A stretch of 64,000 nt of DNA from Collimonas pratensis (lineage in GTDB: Bacteria; Pseudomonadota; Gammaproteobacteria; Burkholderiales; Burkholderiaceae_D), in NCBI RefSeq assembly GCF_001584185.1, contig NZ_CP013234.1:3782001-3846000 (forward strand), given 5' to 3'. The notes beneath the pieces were generated by a model, which was not told the DNA's origin, made no database searches, and was given only the letters and a program-made list of their open reading frames with translations. Shown piece by piece: positions 1 through 9,300 of the stretch. How positions within the stretch are numbered: position 1 is the stretch's first letter; every line of letters starts with the position of its first letter. The position numbers and the translations under genes are program-made.

Positions 1-6
1 ATATTC

Positions 7-34
7 TTGACTTAAGTATCCAATTGGATACAAT
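7..34 (+). promoter_or_regulatory. Promoter with embedded palindromic operator for the toxin-antitoxin operon
   Basis: A -35 box TTGACT (7-12) and a -10 box TACAAT (29-34) are separated by 16 bp. The perfect 16-bp palindrome GTATCCAATTGGATAC (16-31) fills the spacer and overlaps the -10 box. The toxin ATG follows at 41. A repressor bound to this palindrome would block RNA polymerase, as expected for autoregulation by the downstream helix-turn-helix antitoxin. The boxes and palindrome are seen directly; the bound protein is inferred. Confidence 0.75.
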
Positions 35-40
35 ATTCCC

Positions 41-337
41 ATGTTCGAGATTTTGCTGTCCGATCTCTTCAAACGCTGGCTTCATGATCTGCGCGATGCT
101 CAAGGAAAAGCCAGCATCCTGAGACGCATCAGATCCGCGGGCTTTGGCAACCTTGGCGACGTTGAAGTGATCGGCGACGGCGTTAGCGAACTGCGCATAC
201 ATACCGGCCCGGGCTATCGCGTTTATTTCACTAAGCGTGGCAAGAGCTTGATCCTGCTGTTGGTGGGTGGCGACAAATCATCGCAGAAGAAGGACATCAA
301 GCGCGCCAGGGAAATGGCCAAATCATTGAAGGAATAA
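41..337 (+). CDS. Type II toxin, RelE/HigB-like (phage Gp49-like) family
   Basis: A 98-residue basic protein of the family often annotated as addiction module killer protein. Proteins of this RelE/ParE superfamily usually act as ribosome-dependent mRNA endonucleases. Seen here: the N-terminal helical stretch with FKRWLHDLRD, the SELRIHTGPGYRVYF core strand and the LLLVGGDKSSQKKDI segment followed by a basic C-terminal helix, which is the usual order for this family. Its length is normal. The antitoxin gene starts 3 bp after the stop, so the two are co-transcribed with the toxin first, the HigBA-type order. The ATG lies just downstream of a clear promoter. Family assignment is firm; the precise RNA target is unknown. 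Confidence 0.88.
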   Translation: MFEILLSDLFKRWLHDLRDAQGKASILRRIRSAGFGNLGDVEVIGDGVSELRIHTGPGYRVYFTKRGKSLILLLVGGDKSSQKKDIKRAREMAKSLKE

Positions 338-340
338 GTC

Positions 341-652
341 ATGAAACCAGTATTTTCAACATTCGACGCGGCAGAGTTTCTGGATAACGACGAAGTCATC
401 GCAGCCTATCTGACCGAAGCGCTGGCGGACGACAATCCTGATGTATTCATCGCCGCGCTCGGCGATGTCGCGAAAGCGCGCGGCATGTCGCAGATTGCCA
501 AGGACGCCAGCCTCGGCCGCGAGAGTTTGTACAAGGCACTGGCCCCTGGCGCCAAGCCGCGCTTTGAAACCATCGCCAAGCTGATCAACTCGCTCGGCGT
601 CAGGATCGCTATCGTACCCAGGCCCCATGCCGAGCCGACGACCCTGTCTTGA
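341..652 (+). CDS. Antitoxin, helix-turn-helix (HigA-like) protein
   Basis: A 103-residue protein of the addiction-module antidote family. It should neutralise the upstream toxin by direct binding and repress the operon. The C-terminal half holds a Cro/C1-type helix-turn-helix: SQIAKDASLGRESLYKAL is the recognition region and FETIAKLINSLGVRI the following helix and strand. The N-terminal half (FDAAEFLDNDEVIAAYLTEA) is typical of this antitoxin group. The start lies 3 bp after the toxin stop. The perfect palindrome in the operon promoter is its likely binding site (inference). A strong hairpin terminator follows at 682-723. Confidence 0.88.
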   Translation: MKPVFSTFDAAEFLDNDEVIAAYLTEALADDNPDVFIAALGDVAKARGMSQIAKDASLGRESLYKALAPGAKPRFETIAKLINSLGVRIAIVPRPHAEPTTLS

Positions 653-681
653 AACTATAAAATCATCCCGTCCATTCAGAT

Positions 682-723
682 AAAAAAATCCTCCCTGTTT
701 GATGACAAACAGGGAGGATTTTT
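682..723. terminator. Bidirectional intrinsic terminator between antitoxin and ppsA
   Basis: The inverted repeat AAATCCTCCCTGTTTG / CAAACAGGGAGGATTT encloses a 4-nt loop (702-705). An A-run lies on the left and a T-run on the right, so an RNA from either strand would form a G+C-rich stem followed by U residues. It sits between two convergent genes and can end both. Confidence 0.85.
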
Positions 724-787
724 ATTGCCTATCCAATTGTGCAAGCAGCGGCTTGCAGCACAACATCACCGCAAGCCGGCGCAATGC

Positions 788-3214
788 TTATTGCGCCGCT
801 GCCAGCTTCTGCCAGGTATCGATCACCGAATCGGGATTCAGCGAAATCGATTCAATGCCCTGCTTCATCAGCCACTCGGCAAAGTCCGGATGATCCGATG
901 GACCCTGGCCGCAAATGCCGACGTACTTGCCCTTGGCGATACAGGTTGCAATCACCTTTTCCAGCAAAGCCAGGATGGCCGGATCGCGTTCGTCGAAATC
1001 GGCGGCCAGCAACTCCATGCCGGAATCGCGGTCGAGGCCAAGCGTGAGCTGGGTCAGGTCGTTGGAACCGATCGAGAAGCCGTCGAAAAACTCCAGGAAC
1101 TGGTCAGCCAGGATGGCGTTGGACGGCACTTCGCACATCATGATCACGCGCAAACCGTTCTCGCCGCGCACCAGGCCGTTCTTGCCCAGCAGGCCGATGA
1201 CTTTTTCGGCTTGTCCCAAGGTACGGACGAAAGGCACCATGATCTCGACGTTGGTCAAGCCCATGTCGTTGCGCACCCGCTTCATCGCTTGGCATTCCAT
1301 TTCGAACGCTTCGGCAAAATCGCTGGCCAGGTAACGCGCCGCGCCGCGGAAGCCGAGCATCGGATTTTCTTCGTCCGGCTCGTAGCGCGAACCGCCGATC
1401 AGCTTCTTGTACTCGTTCGACTTGAAGTCGGACAGGCGTACGATCACCTTTTTCGGCCAGAAAGCGGCAGCGATGGTGGCAATGCCTTCGGCCAGCTTGT
1501 CGACATAGAATGCCTTCGGCGAAGCGTGGCCGCGGGCGACCGATTCGACCGCCTTCTTGAGGTCGGCATCGATGTTCGGATATTCCAGGATCGCGCGCGG
1601 GTGGACGCCGATGTTGTTGTTGATGATGAATTCCAGGCGCGCCAGGCCAACGCCGCCGTTAGGAATCGACTGGAAGTCGAAAGCCAGCTGCGGATTGCCG
1701 ACGTTCATCATGATCTTCAAAGGCAGGTCTGGCAGCGCACCACGCGCCACTTCGGACACTTCTGTTTCCAGCAGGCCGTCGTAGATCTTGCCTTCGTCGC
1801 CTTCGGCGCAGGAGACGGTGACCAGCGTGCCGTCTTTCAGCACATCGGTCGCGTCGCCGCAGCCGACCACGGCCGGCACGCCCAGTTCGCGCGCGATGAT
1901 CGCCGCGTGGCAGGTACGGCCGCCACGGTTGGTGACAATCGCGGAAGCACGCTTCATCACCGGTTCCCAGTTAGGATCGGTCATGTCGGCAACCAGCACG
2001 TCGCCCGGCTGCACTCTTTCCATTTCAGATGCATCGTGAATCACGCGCACCGGACCGGCGCCGATCTTCTGGCCGATGGCGCGGCCGTGGGTCAGTACGG
2101 TGCCGACACCCTTGAGCTTGAAACGCTGCTGCGCATCGGTCGCCTTTTCCTGCGACTTCACGGTTTCCGGACGTGCCTGCAAGATGTACAACTTGCCGTC
2201 GCGGCCATCCTTGCCCCATTCGATATCCATCGGCCGCTCGTAGTGCTTCTCGATGATGGTGGCGTACTTGGCCAGTTCGACGATTTCCTTGTCGTCCAGC
2301 GAGTAGCGGTTGCGCAGTTCGATAGGCACGTCAACGGTCTTGACCGAACGGCCAGCCTTGGCTTCGCCGGTGAATTCCATCTTGATCAGCTTGGAGCCGA
2401 TATTGCGGCGGATGATCGGCAGCTTGCCTTGCTCCAGCATCGGCTTGTGGACATAGAATTCGTCCGGATTGACGGCGCCCTGCACCACGGTTTCGCCGAG
2501 GCCGTAGCTGGAAGTGATGAAGACCACGTCCTTGAAGCCGGATTCGGTATCCAGGGTAAACATGACGCCGGCGGCGCCGACGTCGGAACGCACCATGCGC
2601 TGCACGCCAGCCGACAATGCCACTTCGGCATGGGTGAAGCCTTTGTGCACGCGATAAGAAATGGCGCGATCGTTATACAGGGATGCGAACACGTGCTTCA
2701 TGGCTTCCAGCACATTGTCGATGCCGACCACATTGAGGAAGGTTTCTTGCTGACCAGCAAATGAAGCGTCCGGCAAATCCTCGGCAGTCGCGGAAGAACG
2801 CACGGCGAACGACATCTCGCTGGAGGAATCCGCCACCAAGCGCTTGTAAAAATCGTTGATTTCCTGTTCCAAACGCGGCTGGAACGGCGTTTCCACGATC
2901 CATTGACGAATCTCGGCGCCGGCTTGCGCCAGTGCCCGCACATCTTCAATGTTGAGCGTCGCCAGGCGTTCGGCGATACGGTCGGCCAGGGCCGGTCCAC
3001 CGTCGACGCTATGCGACAGGAAATCGCGGAAGGCCTGCGCAGTGGTCGCGAAGCCGCCCGGCACCCGTACTCCGGCGCCAGCCAGCTGGCTGATCATTTC
3101 ACCCAGTGATGCGTTTTTGCCGCCGACGGATTCGACATCCGTCATCCGCAGATTTTCAAAGGAGATGACGTAAGCCGCCCCCTGGGTAGCACCCATCTGT
3201 ATTGCATTGGACAT
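788..3214 (-). CDS. ppsA: Phosphoenolpyruvate synthase (pyruvate, water dikinase)
   Basis: Converts pyruvate plus ATP to phosphoenolpyruvate, AMP and phosphate, the entry step of gluconeogenesis from C3 compounds; cytoplasmic. The 808-residue length fits the family. The order is N-terminal PPDK-type ATP-binding domain ([11 protein letters not shown] near residue 30; [20 protein letters not shown] in the nucleotide site), a phosphohistidine swivel domain with [15 protein letters not shown] and catalytic His436, and a C-terminal PEP-utilising TIM barrel ([20 protein letters not shown]; cysteine-containing [11 protein letters not shown]). The ATG is preceded by AGAGG at suitable spacing. Its regulator ppsR lies divergently across a 420-bp gap, the usual arrangement in beta- and gammaproteobacteria. 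Confidence 0.97.
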   Translation of the reverse strand: MSNAIQMGATQGAAYVISFENLRMTDVESVGGKNASLGEMISQLAGAGVRVPGGFATTAQAFRDFLSHSVDGGPALADRIAERLATLNIEDVRALAQAGAEIRQWIVETPFQPRLEQEINDFYKRLVADSSSEMSFAVRSSATAEDLPDASFAGQQETFLNVVGIDNVLEAMKHVFASLYNDRAISYRVHKGFTHAEVALSAGVQRMVRSDVGAAGVMFTLDTESGFKDVVFITSSYGLGETVVQGAVNPDEFYVHKPMLEQGKLPIIRRNIGSKLIKMEFTGEAKAGRSVKTVDVPIELRNRYSLDDKEIVELAKYATIIEKHYERPMDIEWGKDGRDGKLYILQARPETVKSQEKATDAQQRFKLKGVGTVLTHGRAIGQKIGAGPVRVIHDASEMERVQPGDVLVADMTDPNWEPVMKRASAIVTNRGGRTCHAAIIARELGVPAVVGCGDATDVLKDGTLVTVSCAEGDEGKIYDGLLETEVSEVARGALPDLPLKIMMNVGNPQLAFDFQSIPNGGVGLARLEFIINNNIGVHPRAILEYPNIDADLKKAVESVARGHASPKAFYVDKLAEGIATIAAAFWPKKVIVRLSDFKSNEYKKLIGGSRYEPDEENPMLGFRGAARYLASDFAEAFEMECQAMKRVRNDMGLTNVEIMVPFVRTLGQAEKVIGLLGKNGLVRGENGLRVIMMCEVPSNAILADQFLEFFDGFSIGSNDLTQLTLGLDRDSGMELLAADFDERDPAILALLEKVIATCIAKGKYVGICGQGPSDHPDFAEWLMKQGIESISLNPDSVIDTWQKLAAAQ

Positions 3215-3372
3215 AACAACCTCTAGTTTGATGATAAGAAATTTTCACAATTGCCTTCGCCACCCTTGGCTTTTTGTTATTCTTCGTCGGACGGCTTTAA
3301 ATATTCAGTTGGCTGCCATTTTATGCCAATTTAAGCGCAAAAGGCGTACAAGGCGGCAGCCGCTTCACAGTC

Positions 3373-3532
3373 AGGCCCCGTTAGGGAATAAGTTGGGCAT
3401 TTGGGCGACCGTAGCTGGATGCGATGCAAGGCGCCCGCCGCGCCGCAGTGCGAGCACTGCAAGCGGTGAGCAACGCAGCAGCGCGCCAGCTACGGCCTGC
3501 ACAAATGCCCAACTTATTCCCTGACGGGGCCT
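3373..3532. repeat. 160-bp inverted-repeat element between ppsA and ppsR (MITE-like or intergenic palindrome)
   Basis: The arms 3373-3403 and 3502-3532 are 31 bp long and match as an inverted repeat with one mismatch; both contain GGGAATAAGTTGGGCATTTG. A second inverted pair, CCGTAGCTGG (3409-3418) and CCAGCTACGG (3486-3495), lies inside, and the centre holds the hairpin GCAGTG-CGAG-CACTGC (3445-3460). The whole unit can fold into one long hairpin. It lies in the gap 3215-3634, which has no convincing gene. No target-site duplication was identified. The structure is seen directly; mobility is inferred. Confidence 0.7.
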
Positions 3533-3634
3533 TAACTAGAGCCCAGGCTCGGTTAAAAGTTTCCGTGCTGGCTGGAGCACTAGGCCAGCCTTGGCTTTCT
3601 CATCAGTTTCATTTATTCTTTTTTTGACAATATC

Positions 3635-4495
3635 ATGCTTGAACACGCCCCTGCTCCCGCTCCTGCCCCACTGGTCCCCGCCAACCGCACCGTGTTCTTC
3701 GTTTCCGACGGCACCGGCATCACCGCCGAGACTTTCGGCCATTCGGTGCTGACCCAGTTCGAGCTGCGTTTCAAGCAAGTGCGCCTGCCTTTCATCGATA
3801 CCCTGGACAAGGCCTACGAGGCGACCCGCAAGATCAACGAGGCGTTCGCCGCCGACGGCAAGCTGCCGATCGTCTTTTCCACGCTGGTGAAGGCCGACCT
3901 GTCGAAAGTGATCCAGCAGGCCAAGGCGATGCACATGGATCTGATCCAGACTTTTGTCGAACCGCTGGAAAAGGAGCTGGGCGTGAAGTCGACCCACACC
4001 ATCGGCCGCAGCCACAACACCGCCAATACCGACGAATACAAGAACCGCATCGAAGCCATCAACTTCTCGCTGGCGCATGACGACGGCCAGTCGCACAAGA
4101 ACCTGGCCGACGCCGATGTGATCCTGGTCGGCGTCTCGCGCTCCGGCAAGACCCCGACCAGCCTGTACCTGGCGATGCAGTTCGGCGTCAAGGCCGCCAA
4201 CTACCCCTTGATTCCGGAAGATTTCGAGCGCGACAAGCTGCCGAGCGGCCTGCTGCCCTTCAAGCAAAAGATATTCGGCCTGACGATTGCCGCCGACCGC
4301 CTGTCGGAAATCCGCAATGAACGCCGTCCCGGCAGCAAATATGCGGCGCTGGCAAACTGCCGTTATGAAGTGAATGAAGCGGAAAAGATCATGCGGCGTG
4401 AAGGAATACGCTGGATGTCGTCGACCACCAAGTCGATTGAGGAAATCGCGGCGACGATTTTGCAGGATATCAAGCCGGATATACGGACGTTTTAG
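3635..4495 (+). CDS. ppsR: PEP synthetase regulatory protein (bifunctional kinase/pyrophosphorylase)
   Basis: A DUF299-family protein that inactivates PEP synthase by ADP-dependent threonine phosphorylation and reactivates it by phosphate-dependent dephosphorylation. The N-terminal motif [20 protein letters not shown] and the P-loop [15 protein letters not shown] (residues 166-180, Lys about 172) are both diagnostic. At 286 residues it is slightly longer than the E. coli protein because of an Ala/Pro-rich N-terminus (HAPAPAPAP). No clear Shine-Dalgarno site precedes the ATG at 3635, so a start a few codons downstream is possible. It is divergent from ppsA, its substrate gene. A palindromic repeat follows at 4577. 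Confidence 0.95.
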   Translation: MLEHAPAPAPAPLVPANRTVFFVSDGTGITAETFGHSVLTQFELRFKQVRLPFIDTLDKAYEATRKINEAFAADGKLPIVFSTLVKADLSKVIQQAKAMHMDLIQTFVEPLEKELGVKSTHTIGRSHNTANTDEYKNRIEAINFSLAHDDGQSHKNLADADVILVGVSRSGKTPTSLYLAMQFGVKAANYPLIPEDFERDKLPSGLLPFKQKIFGLTIAADRLSEIRNERRPGSKYAALANCRYEVNEAEKIMRREGIRWMSSTTKSIEEIAATILQDIKPDIRTF

Positions 4496-4576
4496 CGCGA
4501 AGCGAAAGACATATAAGCACCACCATCGAGAGTCCATCAGTATCAGGGCAATCGCCCGAAGGAATCGCGCTTGGAT

Positions 4577-4659
4577 GTAGGGTGGGCACATTGTGCCCAC
4601 GCAGAGCATTGATTATTCGAGAAAAAATCAGCGTGGGCAGAAAATCTGCACACGCTACG
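4577..4659. repeat. Dispersed palindromic repeat, GTAGGGTGGGCA family, copy 1
   Basis: GTAGGGTGGGCACATTGTGC begins at 4577 and forms a hairpin with the following CCACGC. A second unit at 4631-4659 reads GCGTGGGCAGAAAATCTGCA and ends CACGCTACG. The same design recurs at 30245-30351 and 31152-31227, with a degenerate piece at 22908-22935. It lies between convergent genes and overlaps the stop codon of the minus-strand Ig-repeat gene (TAG, 4655-4657). It could end transcription from both sides. Confidence 0.75.
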
Positions 4660-6193
4660 TCATGGCTGGCGCGGCATCCTGCTGCCATAGCTCCGCCGGC
4701 ATCGCTACCGGCAAAACCACACCATCGGCGGCTGCGGTTTTGACGAACCCGGCACCGGCGGCATCGCCGCTTGCCTGCTCCGCCAACAACTCCTTCGCCG
4801 GCGCTTGCAGCAGGTCAGCCAGCACCAGGCCGCCGAGTGCTTCATCGGCTGCCGGCATGGCAGGCGCTTCCCCTGTAGCGGCAGAAGTAGCGATCTGCAG
4901 CACAAACAGCGCTGAACTGTCGCCACCGGTAGCCGCGGTGAATACATGCGCGCCATCGCTCAACGGCGCATGCTCTCCCGGCCGGAACGTCCAGTTGCCG
5001 TTTTCATCGGCAACGGCCGCTCCTAGATACAGTTCGCCATCGTATAGCCGCACTAGCGCATCCGGTTCGCCGCGACCGTTGAACACAGGGCGATTGTCGT
5101 CCGTCACGGCGCCGCTGGAGATATCTCCAGCCTGGCCAACAAGGCTGTCGATCACTGGCGCCGGCGCCGCAGGGACATTCGCCACATGCAGCACAAAAGG
5201 TTCAGAGGCCACGCCGGCGCCGACCATAGTGAACACGTGCTCGCCTGGGCTAAGCCGGTCGAAGTGATCGGTGTAACTCCAGCGGCCATCCAGGCCCACG
5301 GGCAGGCTGCCGACCAGCAGCCCATGGTCGTAGACTTCAAGCAGCGTGCCGGGCTCTCCACTGCCATGGAAGGCCGGCCGCGCATCGTCGGTCGTGTCAC
5401 CACTGGCCAGCTGTGCCGTTGCGCCGATGTTGTCCAGCACTTGATCGATCACCGGCCTGGCGGAATCCGGAGCGCCTATCGTCAGCGAGAACGGTGCCGA
5501 CGTCACACCCGCGCCAACCACGGTAAATACATGCTCGCCTTGCGCCAGCGGCTCGCTCACGTTAAACAGCCATTTGCCATCCTCTCCCGCCGTGGCGTCG
5601 CCCAAGTGGACGCCATTGTCAAAGATCATCAGTTGGGCGAACGGCTCGCCCTGGCCGCTGAGCATCGGGGCTACATCATCGGTAACGCCGCCGTCGCCAA
5701 CGATTCCAGTTCTGCCGAAATCGTCGAACGCCAGCACAATCACAGGTGGCGGCAAGCCGGTGGACTCCGGGACAGGTTCGAGTAGCGTCGGGTCGGTAAT
5801 ATCGGGCAATGCCGCTTCCTCTACCAGTTCGACTGCGGTAGGCGAGCCGGGCGGGGCCGCCGTGACCCCCCAGGCGCCGGACTGGCCAACATAAGCGGAA
5901 CTCGTCAGCGTGCCATTGTCCAGAATATTGGCAGCGGCAGCGGGCTGCAATGGGCTTGGATGGTCAATAGCGGCGACCCGGCTGAGCGGCATGACCTCAA
6001 GCTCTGCATCCGTATAGGCATCATCAGTCGGGGCCGATGCGGCCCTCGCATGAAATGCCATACTGTCGGCCGCGGCAGGCATGTCATTAGCTGGATTAAA
6101 CACATCGGAACTTACCGCATCGGCCATGGAAACTGTATGAGCATGCTCGTCCAGATGGATTAGCACACCAGGTTTTTTCTTAGTTGGACTCAT
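4655..6193 (-). CDS. Ig-like repeat protein (three BapA-type repeats), short paralogue
   Basis: A 512-residue acidic protein with no Sec signal. An Ala-rich N-terminal region (about residues 1-160) precedes three Ig-like repeats of about 95 residues. Each opens with a VIDxxxDNxG / TDDxRPxFxGxGEP pattern and closes with LSPGEHVFTMVGAGVASEPF-like sequence. This is the bacterial Ig-like module of large type I-secreted adhesins such as BapA. The C-terminus carries LADLLQAP (458-465), also present near the end of the neighbouring 1278-residue paralogue and reminiscent of the LDLSDLL element near the C-terminus of many type I secretion substrates. There are no GGxGxD repeats and no secretion genes nearby. 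The ATG at 6193 is chosen; a TTG lies one codon upstream. The leader GTGAGATTT before the ATG matches that of the paralogue. Surface or secreted location is inferred. Confidence 0.72.
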   Translation of the reverse strand: MSPTKKKPGVLIHLDEHAHTVSMADAVSSDVFNPANDMPAAADSMAFHARAASAPTDDAYTDAELEVMPLSRVAAIDHPSPLQPAAAANILDNGTLTSSAYVGQSGAWGVTAAPPGSPTAVELVEEAALPDITDPTLLEPVPESTGLPPPVIVLAFDDFGRTGIVGDGGVTDDVAPMLSGQGEPFAQLMIFDNGVHLGDATAGEDGKWLFNVSEPLAQGEHVFTVVGAGVTSAPFSLTIGAPDSARPVIDQVLDNIGATAQLASGDTTDDARPAFHGSGEPGTLLEVYDHGLLVGSLPVGLDGRWSYTDHFDRLSPGEHVFTMVGAGVASEPFVLHVANVPAAPAPVIDSLVGQAGDISSGAVTDDNRPVFNGRGEPDALVRLYDGELYLGAAVADENGNWTFRPGEHAPLSDGAHVFTAATGGDSSALFVLQIATSAATGEAPAMPAADEALGGLVLADLLQAPAKELLAEQASGDAAGAGFVKTAAADGVVLPVAMPAELWQQDAAPAMT

Positions 6194-6304
6194 CAAATCT
6201 CACATCTCATCAAGATCAGGGGATAGCTGTGATGTTATCTTTTTATTGCATTTATTGCAATAAAATATGAGCAAGGAAGGGGCATATCGTCTGCTCAAAA
6301 TATG

Positions 6305-6331
6305 AAAAAGGGCGGGCACGAATGCCCACCC
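6305..6331 (-). terminator. Intrinsic terminator of the large Ig-repeat gene
   Basis: Read on the minus strand, GGGTGGGCA and TGCCCGCCC pair around a TTCG loop (one G-U pair) and are followed by TTTTT. It lies 56 bp after the stop of the 1278-residue gene and before the 512-residue paralogue, so the two are probably transcribed separately. The remaining gap to 6193 is A+T-rich and should hold the promoter of the shorter gene; no box was certain. Confidence 0.8.
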
Positions 6332-6386
6332 CGTTAGGCGACTCCCATTGCAGGAGCAGCCAGCAGTCCTACCGCTTTAACGCCGC

Positions 6387-9300
6387 TTATGCAGCATGCA
6401 GCTCGTGCAGCTCCGACAACGGCTGTTGCGGCGGCAGGCTGATACTGACGCCATCCAGCGCTGACGAGGAGTCCGCATGGCTCAGCGCCGCATCGAACTC
6501 GCCGCCGCTCAAGTTGAACACTTGCGCGGTCTGGCCAGCTGGAGGGATGTCGGTAGCGCTGGCGAACAATTCGCCAGGCGCCTGCAACAGATCCGCCAGC
6601 GACAAGTTCAGGTTCGCGCCATCGGCTGTTTCCACAGCCTGGACGCCGGCACCAGCAGGCGTTGGCTCCACGACATGCAGTACAAACGGTTCAGAGAACA
6701 CTACACCATCCGTGGTTGCCGTAATCGAATGCTCTCCTGGCGGCAAGACAATACTCTGGCTTCCCGAGATCAGATTGAACACCCAGCTGCCATCAGCATG
6801 CACCGAAGTCTCGCCGATGTATTTGCCGCCATCGTAGAAGGAGATAACCGGAGCGTCAGCCTCGGCATGCCCATGAAACACTGGCTGGAAATCGTCGGTG
6901 GTGTTGCCGCTGGCAAGGATGCCGGTCACACCAACATCATCCACAGCCGATTCAATCGTCGGCCTCGGTGTTTCTGGCACGTTATCCACCGTCAGCGTAA
7001 ACGGATCCGATGTCACGCCATCGCCAACCACCGTAAACACATGCTCACCCGGCGTCAGCTGCTTGAGGGCATTCAAGGTCCAGCTGCCGTCCTCGCCGAC
7101 CAGCGCAGCGCCAACCTGTGCCGCGCCATCGAGGAGATACACGTAAGTCCCTTCCTGACCGTGACCATGGAATGTCGGCCGCGCATCATCAGTAGTCGCC
7201 CCGCTGTGAAGCTCTTCCACGGCACCGACATTATCGATGACTGCATCGATCGTCGGCTTCGCCGAATCTGGCGCAGTCACATGCAACACGAAGGCTTCAG
7301 ACTTCACGCCGCTGGCATCAACCACGGTCAGCACATGCTCGCCAATGTCCAGCTGTTGCCTCGGATACAAGCTCCAGCTGCCATCTTCCTTGACTTGAGC
7401 GTAGCCCAGATTGACATCGCCTTCAAACAGGGCTATCTGGGCAAATGGCTGACCATGACCACTGATCTTGGGCGTGCGATCATCCGTGCTGCCATCATGG
7501 CCGATATAGCCAGTGGCGCCGAAGTCATCATACGCCGAGTCGATCACCGGCTTGGCCGTATCCGGCGCCGTGATGTTCAGCACGAAGGCGTCGGAAGCCA
7601 CTCCTCCGCTCACCACCGTGAACGCATGTTCGCCGATCGCCAACGCACTCTTCACATTGAAGGACCAGTTGCCGCTTTCCTCAACATAGGCATAACCCAG
7701 ACGGGTGTTGCCATCGTAGACTTCCAGCAGAGCGAATGGCTGTGCGCCCTTGCCTTGCAACTGCGGCGTGCGGTCGTCAGTGCTGCCGTTATGGCTGACG
7801 TCACCAGCGGCACCGAAGTTATCAAATGCCAAGTCGATCACCGGCTTGGGCGAATCCGGTGCCGTGATGTTCAGCACGAAGGCATCGGAAGTAACTCCCG
7901 CACTCACCACCTTGAACGTATGTTCACCCACCGCCAGTTCGCTCTTCACAACATCAAAGTACCAGTTGCCGCGGCCGTCAGCAGTGGCATAGCCCAGACG
8001 GGTGCTGCCATCGTAGACTTCCAGCTGGCCGTGCGGCTGCGCGCCCTTGCCCTCCAACCGCGGCGTGCGATCGTCAGTGTTGCCGTTGTGGCTGACATAG
8101 CCAGAGACGCCAAAGTCATCATACGCCGACTCGATCACCGGCTTGGCCGGACCTGGCGCCGTGATGTTCAGCACAAATGCGTCGGAAGCAACGCCTGCAC
8201 CCACCACCGTGAACGCATGTTCGCCCGCTGCCAGCTCGCTCTTCACGCTGAAGTACCAGTTGCCGCGGCCGTCAACGCTGGCATAGCCCAGGCGGGTATT
8301 GCCATCGTAGACTTCCAGCTGGCCGTATGGCTGCGCGCCCTTGCCCTGCAGCAGCGGCGTGCGGTCGTCAGTGTTGCCGTTATGGCTGATATAACCAGGG
8401 GCGCCGAAGTCATCATACGCCGACTCGATCACCGGCTTAAGGACAGGTTCAGTGTCGCCCACTGTCAGTACAAACGGTTCGGAGGCAATGCCTAAGCCGC
8501 TTACCTTGAACTCGTGTTCGCCTGGCGACAGAGGTTTATTATAAGAAATGCGGTATGCCCAAGAACCGTCCTCCCCAACCGACGCATAGTCGGTCAGAGC
8601 GCCGTCGATGTAAACAGCCACCTGTGTATTAGGTTCACCGTGACCGCGCAGCGTCGGCGAGCGGTCATCTATCGTGTCGCCGCTGGAAAACTCCCCAGTC
8701 ACACCCACATTGTCGAATATCACATCAATGGTTGGCCTGGACGAAGCAGGAATGTCCACGTGCAATGTGAACGGTTCCGACACTGCGCCACCATCGCTGA
8801 CCGCAGTAAACACATGCTCACCCAATGCCAGCGGAGTGCCAGCATAGATCTTGGCATTCCAGTCGCCGAACTGGTTAACGCGAGATTCTCCTACCAGCTC
8901 GCCTTTTTCGTTGTGAATCTCGATAACAGTCCCCGGCTCGCCGCCATGCCCCCGAATAATCGGACGCACGTCGTCGATGGTGGCGCCGCTCTTTACTTCT
9001 CCAGTAATGAGCCCGGCGCCGTCATAAGCACTGTCGATCACCAGCTTGACAGGTTCCGGCGCAGTGATAGGTTCCGGCGCAGTGATATTCAGCACGAACG
9101 GTTCTGAGCGCGATTCGCTGCCTTCCGGCGTGGCGAATACTGCCGCGAACGCATGTTCACCTGGCGCAAGCGGGGCCTTTACACTGACATAGAATTGCCA
9201 ATTTCCCTCCGCATTCGCAAGGGTCTCACCTAAGCGGGTACTGCCGTCGTAGATGGTCAACAGAGCATTGGCCGGCGCACCATGGCCTTGCAGCAGCGGT

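Noticed and set aside
699..893. 64-codon plus-strand frame near the toxin-antitoxin terminator
   Set aside because: It starts inside the terminator hairpin and overlaps the ppsA 3' end antisense.
725..2764. Long plus-strand frame (679 codons) opposite ppsA
   Set aside because: It lies antisense within ppsA, has the His/Gln/Asp-rich composition of a codon shadow in G+C-rich DNA and matches no family; ppsA motifs on the other strand are complete.
3207..3627. Small plus-strand frames in the ppsA-ppsR gap
   Set aside because: They run through the inverted-repeat element and have no Shine-Dalgarno site or family similarity.
3536..4609. Minus-strand frame of 357 codons opposite ppsR
   Set aside because: Shadow of ppsR; biased composition, no recognisable domain, and the ppsR product is full length with diagnostic motifs.
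4593..5267. 224-codon plus-strand frame beginning in the palindromic repeat
   Set aside because: Ser/Ala/Pro-rich shadow of the minus-strand Ig-repeat gene.
7542..8438. Possible CRISPR array because of regular repeats
   Set aside because: The period is 294-297 bp, in frame, and encodes protein modules; no short repeat-spacer pattern and no cas genes.
6477..8495. Plus-strand frame of 672 codons opposite the large Ig-repeat gene
   Set aside because: Its apparent repeats only mirror the repeats of the real gene on the minus strand; Arg/His-rich nonsense composition.
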